A DNA stretch of 64,000 bases from Prevotella sp. (GTDB taxonomy: Bacteria > Bacteroidota > Bacteroidia > Bacteroidales > Dysgonomonadaceae). This document shows positions 8,453-17,783 of the stretch, one piece after another. A program made the translations under genes and the position numbers. Where the stretch lies: contig JAITVV010000056.1 of the NCBI GenBank assembly GCA_031285625.1, forward strand, positions 119,125 through 183,124. Direction: 5' to 3'. The stretch's first letter is position 1; each line of letters begins with the position of its first letter. The notes beneath the pieces were generated by a model. That model made no database searches. It was given only the letters and a program-made list of their open reading frames with translations, and had not been told where the DNA came from.

Positions 8453-10234
8453 ATGGGAAGAGAAATTAAATTCAGCCTCGTTTATCGTGACATGTGGCAG
8501 TCTTCGGGAAAATACCAGCCACGTGTTGACCAATTGACACAAGTAGCACCTGTAATTATTGATATGGGTTGTTTTGCCCGTGTTGAGACCAATGGTGGTG
8601 CTTTTGAACAAGTTAACTTACTTTATGGCGAAAATCCGAACAAAGCAGTTCGTGAATGGACAGCACCTTTCAACAAGGTAGGTATCCAAACACATATGCT
8701 GGAACGTGGATTGAATGCATTACGTATGTATCCGGTTCCAAAAGACGTGCGTCAATTAATGTTTAAAGTAAAACATGCGCAGGGAACAAATATTTCGCGC
8801 TCTTTCGACGGATTGAATGACCCCCGTAACTTAGAATTATCTGTTAAGTATGCTAAAGAGGCAGGCATGATTTCACAAGCCGCTCTTTGTATCACTTCTT
8901 CTCCAATCCATACAGTAGACTATTATGTGAAATTTGCGGACAAGTTGGTTGAATTTGGGGCAGACGAGTTATGTTTAAAAGATATGGCAGGTGTAGGCCG
9001 TCCGGCTTTCCTTGGTAAGCTCGTAAAAGCTTTGAAAGACCGCCATCCTAATATACCTATTCAATATCACGGACACACAGGCCCTGGTTTTTCTGTAGCT
9101 TCCATGCTTGAAGTAGCGCGCGCTGGTGCCGACTACGTAGACACAGCTATCGAGCCGTTGGCATGGGGTATGGTACATCCTGATGTTATCACGATACAGG
9201 CAATGTTGAAAGACGCAGGATTCTCTGTTCCGGATATTAACATGAGTGCTTATATGGAAGCACGTGCATTAACCCAGTCATTCATCGATGATTTCTTAGG
9301 ATACTGGATCGACCCTTCAAATAAAGTGATGAACTCATTGCTTGTTGGCTGTGGTCTTCCTGGTGGTATGATGGGATCAATGATGGCAGACCTTAGAGGA
9401 ATGCATTCTGCTATCAATATGGCTCTTCGCAACAATGGTAAAGCTGAGGTTACACTAAACGACCTTGTTGTTCAGTTATTCGAAGAAGTAGAATACATCT
9501 GGCCTAAACTTGGTTATCCACCACTGGTAACGCCATTCAGCCAATATGTCAAGAATATTGCATTGATGAATATATTTGCATTGGCACAAGGACAACCTCG
9601 CTTCTCCAACATCGACAAAGACAGTTGGAATATGATACTGGGTAAGACAGGTACTCTTCCGGGTAAACTGGATGATGAAATCGTTGAATTGGCAAAATCT
9701 AAAGGCCTTGAATTCTATACAGGTAATCCTCAGGATGAATATCCTGATGCATTGGATGAATACCGCAAGGAAATGGATGCCAATGGCTGGGATTATGGTC
9801 AGGATGATGAAGAATTATTCGAGCTTGCTATGCATGACCGTCAATACCGCGATTACAAATCAGGCCTGGCTAAAGAACGTTTCAACGTTGATCTTGAAAA
9901 AGAGAAAGAAAAAGCAGGTGCACCTATCATTGTAACACGTCAGGTGATTGAAGTTCCTGCATTCGATGCAGAAGCTATACAAGCCAAATATCCTGAAGCA
10001 AAACCTGTACAAGCTACTGTTAGCGGACAGGTTATCTGGCAGGTAGATGTGGATGATGTATCTACTGCTCCTGTAATTGGCACTCCTGTGAAAGAAGGTG
10101 ACACAGTTTGTTTCGTTCAAACATATTATGGCATCGAAGAAGTAAAAGCATTAGCTTCCGGAAAAATTCTGCAGATAGAAACAAAACAAGGAGCTAAAGT
10201 ACAGAAGAACCAGGTATTAGCTTATGTAGGCTAA
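8453..10234 (+). CDS. oadA: OadA/PycB-like carboxyltransferase with a non-biotinylated C-terminal domain
   Basis: A 593-residue protein (ATG at 8453; a TTG 42 bases upstream would add an unlikely extension). The N-terminal TIM barrel keeps carboxyltransferase features: RDMWQS, CLKDMAG, QYHGHTGPG and LPGGMMG. These fit oxaloacetate decarboxylase alpha or pyruvate carboxylase subunit B, which move CO2 between biotin and oxaloacetate/pyruvate. The last 70 or so residues are shaped like a biotinyl/lipoyl domain (VSGQVIWQ ... GAKVQKNQVLAYVG). However, the place of the EAMKM biotin site reads TYYGIEEV, with no Lys in a Met-Lys-Met context. Either a separate biotin carrier works with it or the reaction has changed. 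Calls as decarboxylase or carboxylase are by family only. A terminator follows. Confidence 0.8.
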   Translation: MGREIKFSLVYRDMWQSSGKYQPRVDQLTQVAPVIIDMGCFARVETNGGAFEQVNLLYGENPNKAVREWTAPFNKVGIQTHMLERGLNALRMYPVPKDVRQLMFKVKHAQGTNISRSFDGLNDPRNLELSVKYAKEAGMISQAALCITSSPIHTVDYYVKFADKLVEFGADELCLKDMAGVGRPAFLGKLVKALKDRHPNIPIQYHGHTGPGFSVASMLEVARAGADYVDTAIEPLAWGMVHPDVITIQAMLKDAGFSVPDINMSAYMEARALTQSFIDDFLGYWIDPSNKVMNSLLVGCGLPGGMMGSMMADLRGMHSAINMALRNNGKAEVTLNDLVVQLFEEVEYIWPKLGYPPLVTPFSQYVKNIALMNIFALAQGQPRFSNIDKDSWNMILGKTGTLPGKLDDEIVELAKSKGLEFYTGNPQDEYPDALDEYRKEMDANGWDYGQDDEELFELAMHDRQYRDYKSGLAKERFNVDLEKEKEKAGAPIIVTRQVIEVPAFDAEAIQAKYPEAKPVQATVSGQVIWQVDVDDVSTAPVIGTPVKEGDTVCFVQTYYGIEEVKALASGKILQIETKQGAKVQKNQVLAYVG

Positions 10235-10252
10235 GAACTTACCTAAATAAAA

Positions 10253-10286
10253 AGAACGGAGATGCCTCAAAAGGTATCTCCGTTCT
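10253..10286. terminator. Bidirectional intrinsic terminator
   Basis: A 14-base stem, AGAACGGAGATGCC / GGTATCTCCGTTCT, has a 6-base loop, TTTT on the plus side and A-rich sequence on the other side. It serves the converging OadA-like and VIT-protein genes. Confidence 0.85.
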
Positions 10287-10301
10287 CTTTTAAACTCTTT
10301 T

Positions 10302-13289
10302 CTATTTATTACTAAAACTGATTTGTCCTATATCAATAATCTCTTTGTTCTCAGTCAAACGAAGTGTTATTGTTTCTTTTTTCTCCTTGTTGTCAGAGAA
10401 TCGGGTATAAATATCAAGATAAATCGTTGTAGGCCCTATCAATGTTTGCTCCGTTGATCCATAATAATTTGCCTGAATCTTATACATACCATTTACAGCT
10501 TGCTTTATAAGGAACTCTTCGGGACCATAACCACCGGTAAAATCTCTCGATATGGCTCCTCCTATATGCGTAAGGGTATTATCGTAAGCACATTTTTCGC
10601 CATAAGGATCAGTCACCCATAAGTCCATATCACTATTGTCAGTATCCCAGTTCAGAACAATACGAATATCAACAGGCATATTATAAATCAATCGTTTATC
10701 AATATTATCCAATGACAAATTAACTCTCTCACGTGCAGCCTGAGCAATTACCTTATTCATTTCCTCTACGGCTATTACTTCTATCTCAGGAAAACGTCTA
10801 TCCCAAGAGCGGCTTATTATTTCGTATAATAGCTCTATAGCATGCTGATATTGTTTATCCTGCTCTTTAGCTAAAGCCAGATCACGATACGACTGAGGTT
10901 CTTCGGGGCGTAACTGCATAACAACCTCAAACTGACTAATTGCATATTCAGTATATCCTAACTGTTGCAGACGGTGTGCTAATACACGCTGTAAGCGATA
11001 GTTTTCAACCTCCAGTTCGGCAAGATTGGATAGTATAACAAGAGCTTCCTGTTTCATTCCCCTGTCTTCGAATAGCGTTGCCACATCCAGATAGAAAGAT
11101 GGAGAGTCTTTATAATCATCCCTGATATCAAGATAAGCTGAATATAACTGACTATTAGTCTTTTCTTTGAGGATTCTGAGATATGGCGTATTAGGATTCC
11201 ATCCTTTCAGTTGTATCTTAGAAACTGATTGTCTTCTCGACACACCCAATTCTTCCTTTACCTTATTCTGATCCTCCGATTTTACATCTTCCATCACCAT
11301 TAATGCTTCTTCTTGTACTTCCTCATCCTTTGCTATCACCGGAGCAATAAACATATATGCTTCTTCACGCGGTGGAGCCTGATCTGCCATTACTCTATGC
11401 TCGCGTATTTCAACTATATCATCAGTAGATTCATCTACAGAAATAATGTCATATACATTATTTTTTCTTTTTGCAATCTTGTTTTTAGGGAATTTACGAT
11501 TCCACCATTCCTTCCGTCTATCAAACATTGATATGACATTATCAATTTGAGATTTTCTCCTGTCAAATTTAGTCCGATGTATATTATCTAATTGCCTGTT
11601 ATATTCTTCCAATAAATCTGCCGGTGGTACAATTTCGTTTTGTACATAATCTTCTATCCTATCCAAAACGATCAATGATGTATTCCTGGTTACAATATTG
11701 TATTTACGACCCAGTTCTCCTATCTCCTTTTTATTTTTATCATAGAGCAAATCCAGTTCGTCTATCTTTTTCTCGGCCCAGATACGTTCTGTAATATTAT
11801 CATAGTCAATCAGACTATTTCTATCAATTATTACCTTCTTCGAGGATAAAACTTCATTACCAATACCAAAATGAAGCGTCACAATAGCTTTATCTGAGTT
11901 CAACTTACCAGCAACAGAAAAGACTGAAGTAGGCTTTATAAAAACCGATGAAGTGGTAAACTCTTTTATTTCCGACTGATTATAGTCTGCCGAGATAAAA
12001 CGATAGCTATCTTGCAACAGTAACTTTGATGCCTCATCTGCTGATTGCTGCATAAGGTTGATATACTTACCACCTGTTACGGATGCCAGATATTGCAACA
12101 TACTGTAATCTGCTTTCAATGAAGAGCTAATCGTAATTACAGGTATTTTTCCCACAACAGGAATATTTTTTCCAAAATTGCTCAATCCATCAGACAATAA
12201 TAATATTTCGTCAGCCTTTACTTTAGAAAAATCAAGACCTCCTAATTGCGTAGCACCATCATAAGTTATCGATTTCAAAAACTTCTTCAATTCCGCCCAG
12301 TTTCCATTCCTTATCGCAAAAGTTTTTACAGGCATCGATATACAATTGAAAGTATGCAAATCGATATTTACATTTCTGATTTTTATAAAATAATTTTCTA
12401 ACAAAGCTATTTCCGCATCTAACTTCCGATCCTGCATCGACATGGATGCATCCCAAAACAAAGCAATAGCAGATGGTAACTGTTTAGCACGGTTAGTAAT
12501 AGCCGGATCAACTTGTGCATAGAAAACCGTTTCACCACTAATTCTTCCCTTTTCTACAAATACCTGGTTATTATTCTTATCCGGAACAGAAAAAACCAAC
12601 TGTCCCTTTGCCGGATAGTCTTCTGCTTTATATGATGCAATATAAGCTTCCCCCGATTTATCAAAAGAAAATTTACCCCAAGGAGTCTCATCTACATTAG
12701 GTGCTATATCATTACCAAATACACATAGATTCAATTCAAACGTTTTGAGCGTATCTCTATAATCGACAGGAAGGAAAGCCTTGTAATTACTGTTTTCCTT
12801 AGTCAGTTCCTGCTCATATGCAATTACAATACGGCGTGTACCCTTTGCCGGAAGAGGATAAATACGTGCCTTGAAGTTATTGCCCTGAGTTTTTTCCAAT
12901 AATCCCGGATCAATTTTCTGACGGATAACAGATTCAAAGACTTGCTGCCCCTTAGCTTTTTCAACAACTACACCTTCACGTAAGCTTCCATTTATATCCA
13001 ATGCAAAACGTGATATATTCTGTCCTTCACCCAAAGGAAATTGCAGTTCACCTTCAAGAACACGGTTATTCGGATTATAGAATACCATATCTACTGTGGT
13101 TACTGCTATCGCACCTACCACCTTCATATCTATTTTTACATCCGAAACTTTAATTGGCGACTCACCTTTCCTAAGGTTATTTACCTGAATGGATGGAGGT
13201 ACTATTATTGCCCGTTGTTGGGTAGCTTGCTGTGCCGAACATGCGTGCACTAAAAATATAGCAAACAAAAAGCCTAAAATCTTTTTCAT
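10302..13289 (-). CDS. VIT and VWA domain lipoprotein with C-terminal DUF2135
   Basis: A 995-residue exported protein. The signal peptide ends in a plausible lipobox (VHAC). A VIT (inter-alpha-trypsin inhibitor-like) domain lies at about residues 35-170. A VWA domain follows at about 270-430 with a MIDAS metal site, visible as WDASMS, a Thr in DGATQLGG and LLSDGLS. A mostly helical, charged region with TPR-like repeats spans about 700-850. The C-terminal DUF2135 (NWDTDNSDMDLWVTDP onward) is a beta-sandwich. Such proteins are common in Bacteroidetes, likely at the cell surface in adhesion or stress roles; the precise function is unknown. It is a single gene. Confidence 0.85.
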   Translation of the reverse strand: MKKILGFLFAIFLVHACSAQQATQQRAIIVPPSIQVNNLRKGESPIKVSDVKIDMKVVGAIAVTTVDMVFYNPNNRVLEGELQFPLGEGQNISRFALDINGSLREGVVVEKAKGQQVFESVIRQKIDPGLLEKTQGNNFKARIYPLPAKGTRRIVIAYEQELTKENSNYKAFLPVDYRDTLKTFELNLCVFGNDIAPNVDETPWGKFSFDKSGEAYIASYKAEDYPAKGQLVFSVPDKNNNQVFVEKGRISGETVFYAQVDPAITNRAKQLPSAIALFWDASMSMQDRKLDAEIALLENYFIKIRNVNIDLHTFNCISMPVKTFAIRNGNWAELKKFLKSITYDGATQLGGLDFSKVKADEILLLSDGLSNFGKNIPVVGKIPVITISSSLKADYSMLQYLASVTGGKYINLMQQSADEASKLLLQDSYRFISADYNQSEIKEFTTSSVFIKPTSVFSVAGKLNSDKAIVTLHFGIGNEVLSSKKVIIDRNSLIDYDNITERIWAEKKIDELDLLYDKNKKEIGELGRKYNIVTRNTSLIVLDRIEDYVQNEIVPPADLLEEYNRQLDNIHRTKFDRRKSQIDNVISMFDRRKEWWNRKFPKNKIAKRKNNVYDIISVDESTDDIVEIREHRVMADQAPPREEAYMFIAPVIAKDEEVQEEALMVMEDVKSEDQNKVKEELGVSRRQSVSKIQLKGWNPNTPYLRILKEKTNSQLYSAYLDIRDDYKDSPSFYLDVATLFEDRGMKQEALVILSNLAELEVENYRLQRVLAHRLQQLGYTEYAISQFEVVMQLRPEEPQSYRDLALAKEQDKQYQHAIELLYEIISRSWDRRFPEIEVIAVEEMNKVIAQAARERVNLSLDNIDKRLIYNMPVDIRIVLNWDTDNSDMDLWVTDPYGEKCAYDNTLTHIGGAISRDFTGGYGPEEFLIKQAVNGMYKIQANYYGSTEQTLIGPTTIYLDIYTRFSDNKEKKETITLRLTENKEIIDIGQISFSNK

Positions 13290-13548
13290 AATATTACAGT
13301 TAAATTGTTAGTTGTTATGCTATATAGATTAACACGAGGGAGAAATTCCATAAATAGAGTGAGCCAAAATCTTCAAATCATTCATATTTGTAAGATTAAT
13401 ATTTTCATTCAGTCATAGTTATTTTCGATATCATATTAACAATTATCAATAATTTTGTAATATTGCAGATCATAATTACAAGAACATAACTATATTGCGT
13501 TCTTACTTGTTAAAAGTGAAAACTAACATCAAAAAAAATATCATCATT

Positions 13549-14055
13549 ATGTTAAGTAAGAAATTAGAAGCTGCATTAAATGCACAAATCAATGCTGAAT
13601 TTTGGTCAGCATATCTTTATTTGTCTATGGCTGCTCATTTTGCAGCAGACGGAAAACCAGGTTTTGCAAATTGGTTTGAAATCCAGTTTAAAGAAGAACA
13701 AGACCATGCTATGAAGTTCTTACATTATGTAACTGAAAGAGGCGGTAAAGTCGAACTAAAACCGATAGCTAAAGTTGCATTGTCATGGAAATCACCTCTT
13801 CACGCATTTGAAGAAACATTGAAACATGAAATCGTTGTTACAGGCCTGATCAATGATCTGGTTGCTTTGGCTAAAGAAGAAAAGGATTACGCTACAGAAA
13901 GCATGCTGAAATGGTTTGTAGATGAACAAGTAGAAGAAGAAGCTACTGCACAAAGTTATATCGATGCTCTGAAAATGATCAAAGACAATGGTTTCGGTAT
14001 CTATACAATTGACAAAGAATTGCAAGGTCGTACATATACTCCACTTGCTGACTAA
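13549..14055 (+). CDS. ftnA: Ferritin, iron storage protein
   Basis: A 168-residue bacterial ferritin. It has the four-helix-bundle pattern and ferroxidase ligands: Glu in LNAQINAEFWSAY, Glu-His in FKEEQDHAMKF, and Glu residues in the third and fourth helices (VDEQVEEEA). It oxidises Fe2+ and stores iron in a 24-subunit shell in the cytoplasm. The ATG at 13549 gives the family start MLSKKLEAALNAQ; an upstream ATG would add an 18-residue basic tail foreign to ferritins. No heme-binding bacterioferritin Met is evident. It is a single gene with a strong terminator. Confidence 0.95.
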   Translation: MLSKKLEAALNAQINAEFWSAYLYLSMAAHFAADGKPGFANWFEIQFKEEQDHAMKFLHYVTERGGKVELKPIAKVALSWKSPLHAFEETLKHEIVVTGLINDLVALAKEEKDYATESMLKWFVDEQVEEEATAQSYIDALKMIKDNGFGIYTIDKELQGRTYTPLAD

Positions 14056-14074
14056 GGAGATAAAAAAAGTTTAT

Positions 14075-14112
14075 AATAAATCTCTCCCAATAATAGGGAG
14101 AGATTTATTTTA
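14075..14112 (+). terminator. Intrinsic terminator after ferritin
   Basis: Stem AATAAATCTCTCCC / GGGAGAGATTTATT around an AATAATA loop, followed by T-rich sequence. Confidence 0.88.
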
Positions 14113-14190
14113 TTATATACTTTGTCTTCATAGAATGAGCTATTTATTACTTTTGTATAAATACTCTCTTTTACTTAATAAACGATCATC

Positions 14191-14883
14191 TTGATAAAAT
14201 TAGAACATATCTCAAAACAGTACGGAGAACAAGTTGCCCTCTCAGACGTGAGTTTTTCTATGCAAAAAGGCGAAATTGTAGGATTACTGGGTGTAAACGG
14301 AGCGGGTAAGTCCACTCTAATGAAAATTTTATCCGGTATTATATCACCAGACAATGGGCAAATTACCTTTTGGGATAAAGATTTCTTTTCCGATACTTTA
14401 AATATAAAAAGACACACAGGCTATTTGTCTGAAGATAATCCTCTATACGAAGATATGTATGTAAAAGAATATCTAAAATATGTAACAGGTATCTATAAAG
14501 TAAGTAAAGAGAACATTTCAAGAGTGATTGAGCAAACCAGTTTACAGAACGAATATAAGAAAAAGATAAGAAACCTGTCGAAAGGTAACAGGCAACGGGT
14601 TGGTATTGCACAGGCCCTTATCAATGACCCCCTCTTTCTTATTCTCGACGAAGCGACTTCAGGCTTGGATCCAAATCAACGGGAGAGTCTGAACAATCTT
14701 TTTATAGAAATATCTAAAAATAAAATAATACTTTTTTCGACCCATATATTACAAGAGGTAAAAGAGATATGTTCCCGTTTTATACTTTTGGATAAAGGAA
14801 AACTCGTATCCAATAGTATAATATCTGAAATAGAATCTGTAGAAACCGTTTTTCATACACTAACGAATGAATATAATAGCTGA
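14191..14883 (+). CDS. ABC transporter ATP-binding protein, GldA-like
   Basis: A 230-residue ABC ATPase with Walker A GVNGAGKST near residue 38, signature LSKGNRQRVGIAQA near 133, Walker B LILDEATSGLD near 150, and the H-loop THI. It resembles the GldA/CcmA type that works with a separate permease. No permease gene is next to it, so its partner is unknown. The start is TTG at 14191, because no ATG or GTG gives a full Walker A domain. It overlaps the pdxB start by 17 bases, which suggests coupled translation. Confidence 0.85.
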   Translation: MIKLEHISKQYGEQVALSDVSFSMQKGEIVGLLGVNGAGKSTLMKILSGIISPDNGQITFWDKDFFSDTLNIKRHTGYLSEDNPLYEDMYVKEYLKYVTGIYKVSKENISRVIEQTSLQNEYKKKIRNLSKGNRQRVGIAQALINDPLFLILDEATSGLDPNQRESLNNLFIEISKNKIILFSTHILQEVKEICSRFILLDKGKLVSNSIISEIESVETVFHTLTNEYNS

Positions 14884-15979
14884 TAAAAATATACCCTATC
14901 TGAAAGGTGTAGCCGAGCAATACGGTAATGTTACTTATCTTGATGGAGCAGCATTTACCCATGAAGCTATCAAAAATGCAGACACATTAATTGTGCGTAC
15001 AGTAACCCATTTCGGCGAAGCTATATTAAAGAATACGAATGTAAAGCTAATCTGTTCTGCAACTATCGGCTACGACCATATCGATACAGATTATTGTGAT
15101 GCACATGGCATAACATGGAAAAATGCTCCCGGATCGAACTCGGGCTCAGTACAGCAATATATTGTATCAGCCCTGATTACCATAGCAAGAAAAAAAAGAT
15201 TTGATCTGAAAGATAAAACCATTGGCATTATTGGAGTTGGTAATGTAGGAAAAAAGGTGGCTAAGGCCTGTGAAACATTAGGAATGAGAGTCTTACAAAA
15301 CGACCCTCCACGAAAAGAAGCAGAGAATGGCGTTAACTTCGTTGACCTGGAAACAATAATGGAAGAAGCTGATATTATCACGTTCCACACCCCTCTGACT
15401 AAAGAAGGAAAATATAAAACATTCCACTTAGCCGATCAAAGTTTCTTTTCCGCATTAAAGAAAAGACCAATCATTATCAATTCGGCCAGAGGAGGCATAG
15501 TTGATACATCTGATATCAAAGAAGCCTTAAAAGACAATCTGATGTCGGGTGCCATTATTGATTGTTGGGAAAACGAGCCACAAATAGACCATGAATATAT
15601 GAATTTGGTTGATATAGCAACACCTCATATTGCAGGTTATTCTGCTGATGGAAAAGCTAATGCAACACGCATGTCATTAGAATCAATTGCCAATTTTTAC
15701 GGGCTAAGCAAAGATCCTATAACGGCTATTAAAGAGCCAAAACCATATGATGCAATTATTGACTTAAACAACTATTCCGACTCTACCAATCGCACCTATG
15801 AAGCGATTTTATATACCTATAATCCTTTACTCGATTTTGAACATTTAAAAAGTAGCCCTGAAACTTTCAAGCGGCTAAGAAACGAATATCCATTGAGAAG
15901 AGAGTATACTGCATATACAATAAGAAATGTATCAGAAAGAGAAGGAGACGTACTCACTCAATTAGGATTTAATCTATAA
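14867..15979 (+). CDS. pdxB: 4-phosphoerythronate dehydrogenase (vitamin B6 synthesis)
   Basis: A 370-residue D-2-hydroxyacid dehydrogenase. Features are the N-terminal MNIIADKNIPYL typical of PdxB, a Rossmann GVGNVGKKVA motif near residue 124, the catalytic Arg in NSARGG near 205, a Glu in WENEPQ, and a His in TPHIAGYS. PdxB oxidises 4-phospho-D-erythronate to 2-oxo-3-hydroxy-4-phosphobutanoate in the DXP-independent pyridoxal phosphate branch. The extra C-terminal region of about 80 residues is the PdxB dimerisation domain, which separates it from SerA. Its start lies inside the ABC gene. Confidence 0.93.
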   Translation: MNIIADKNIPYLKGVAEQYGNVTYLDGAAFTHEAIKNADTLIVRTVTHFGEAILKNTNVKLICSATIGYDHIDTDYCDAHGITWKNAPGSNSGSVQQYIVSALITIARKKRFDLKDKTIGIIGVGNVGKKVAKACETLGMRVLQNDPPRKEAENGVNFVDLETIMEEADIITFHTPLTKEGKYKTFHLADQSFFSALKKRPIIINSARGGIVDTSDIKEALKDNLMSGAIIDCWENEPQIDHEYMNLVDIATPHIAGYSADGKANATRMSLESIANFYGLSKDPITAIKEPKPYDAIIDLNNYSDSTNRTYEAILYTYNPLLDFEHLKSSPETFKRLRNEYPLRREYTAYTIRNVSEREGDVLTQLGFNL

Positions 15980-16100
15980 ACAAAGAAATGCCCATAGGGC
16001 ACTTCTAGTCTTGATGCATCACTGCATTTAATAGTGTTTACACAAAGTTCAGATGTATTTTATTTGAGGGAGAACACCTGAATAAAACTCCCTTTTATAG

Positions 16101-16140
16101 AAAGAATCCTAGGATGTTTTCATCCTAAGATTCTTTTTTT
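16101..16140. terminator. Bidirectional intrinsic terminator
   Basis: A 16-base stem starting AAAGAATCCTAGGATG with a TTTT loop and one mismatch, followed by T7. It lies between pdxB and the converging SusD-like gene. Confidence 0.85.
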
Positions 16141-16148
16141 ATTTATTC

Positions 16149-17741
16149 TTATTTATTAGCAGGATGAGGATTAGAAGTCGTTCTTGCATCCCAGAACATC
16201 TTGCTGTAATAATTATTCGTACCATCCTGCAATGTAGCTACGGCAGCTTCAAAACCAGATTGATTCAGGGTACTCTCATTTGTTGGATACTTTACACGGG
16301 CAGGCAAATCACCTTTTGTTTCAGATAATGTAGTAAAATCCAACAATGTACCATTTACTTCATGAGAATGTTCTCCCGGTTTCAACAATGTAATCGGATA
16401 TCCTGTACGGCGATATTCCGACCAAGCCTCAGTTCCATTCATGTATAAGTGAATGTATTTTTGAGTTGCTACAGCTTCTGCATTCACTGTCTGACTTACT
16501 TTATCGACATAAGCTGTTATCGCATCACTGTCGAAAGCAGGGCTACCCATAACCGAACTATACATATCATTCCAATGCTCTAGTGACGCAGTAACTCCCT
16601 TTTTATATTCATCTGTTGAGAATCCGTTATATTCAGATAAAATAAAGCATATTTCTGCATACGACATCAGCGTTATTGTAAAATTAGGCTGAACAACCAA
16701 TGGCATATCAGCATAAAAGTTAGGTGCTGCATTACGGATAGCAGCGGTCATTTCCGAACTTTGCAATCCATATGGGATACCTATATACTTACCATTTCTC
16801 GGACTAGTATAGATAGTCAAACGAGGGTCTATCGTATTCTCCCATAAATGTGGTTTGCTATTTAATGTATCCGGCTGACCTTTGAGCAGATCAACAAAAG
16901 GTTTTGCTATAGAGAAGTCATTTCTACCATCTACAAAGAATCCCTGATAAAACATACACTGACTTGGCGAACTTTTCAGATAAGTAAACGACGCCTCATC
17001 TGCATTGCTGGTAAACACGCCTGAATTAACAGCTTCGGATATATAATTTCTCCAGTTTGAATCAACTTTAGATAAACGCAACGCGATTTTACACTTCAAT
17101 GAGTTACCAAATTTTTTCCAAGAAGAAGCATCTCCTCCATAAATTTCGTCTCCACTTGTAAATGCTACTTCATCTTCATTAATCATACCTATAGCTTCAT
17201 CAAGCTCTGTAATAAATCCATAATATAATGTTTCCATATCATCATATTTAGGATAGAGGACTTCATCTTCCAATTTAAATGCCTCGCTATAAGGGATAGA
17301 ACCCCAGGTATCAACCATCAGCTGCATCAGCCATATTTTCAATATTTTGGCTGCGGCTATCTGATTATTATTATCACCATAAACAGCCATCTGAAGTTTA
17401 GTTTCAGCATCAGTATTCAATTGCTCTATCAGAGTAAGATTTTTGGCAACACGATAAAGATGATTGAAATAGTTATTATTCACACTCTCCCTTATCTGGT
17501 ATCTGTCTTCTTCAGTATAGTTACGTTGTGCCCAGTACTGAGCATAAACCAATGCCTGACGCCCACTGAACCAGTTATCATAAATATAATCCATCATATA
17601 AGTCTGGGCTCCGGTCATAATGGTCGGCGTAGAAACTTCCTCCGGATTGTTGGGATCAATGTTGGTCTCTTCCAAATCTTTACATGACCCGAATGTAAAA
17701 ATCAGAACGATAATGAGTAAACCTTTTATTATTGTTTTCAT
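16149..17741 (-). CDS. SusD/RagB-family outer membrane nutrient-binding lipoprotein
   Basis: A 530-residue lipoprotein (lipobox FGSC) of the SusD-like type 2 family. Early helices carry NNPEEVSTPTIMTGAQ, and the C-terminal part ends with YPTNESTLNQ and a WDARTT stretch found in this subgroup. SusD proteins form a lid over the SusC barrel and bind the ligand. It lies 42 bases downstream of the SusC gene on the same strand. No glycan hydrolase, sulfatase or ECF sigma/anti-sigma genes flank the pair, so the substrate cannot be inferred and may be a peptide or other non-glycan. Confidence 0.92.
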   Translation of the reverse strand: MKTIIKGLLIIVLIFTFGSCKDLEETNIDPNNPEEVSTPTIMTGAQTYMMDYIYDNWFSGRQALVYAQYWAQRNYTEEDRYQIRESVNNNYFNHLYRVAKNLTLIEQLNTDAETKLQMAVYGDNNNQIAAAKILKIWLMQLMVDTWGSIPYSEAFKLEDEVLYPKYDDMETLYYGFITELDEAIGMINEDEVAFTSGDEIYGGDASSWKKFGNSLKCKIALRLSKVDSNWRNYISEAVNSGVFTSNADEASFTYLKSSPSQCMFYQGFFVDGRNDFSIAKPFVDLLKGQPDTLNSKPHLWENTIDPRLTIYTSPRNGKYIGIPYGLQSSEMTAAIRNAAPNFYADMPLVVQPNFTITLMSYAEICFILSEYNGFSTDEYKKGVTASLEHWNDMYSSVMGSPAFDSDAITAYVDKVSQTVNAEAVATQKYIHLYMNGTEAWSEYRRTGYPITLLKPGEHSHEVNGTLLDFTTLSETKGDLPARVKYPTNESTLNQSGFEAAVATLQDGTNNYYSKMFWDARTTSNPHPANK

Positions 17742-17783
17742 ATTATTTCTTTATCTTTTATTATTAAACAAGATGGACAGAGA

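Noticed and set aside
15981..16015. Terminator right after pdxB (TGCCC/GGGCA hairpin)
   Set aside because: The loop is only about 2-3 bases and no T-run follows; the strong terminator at 16101-16140 explains the end.
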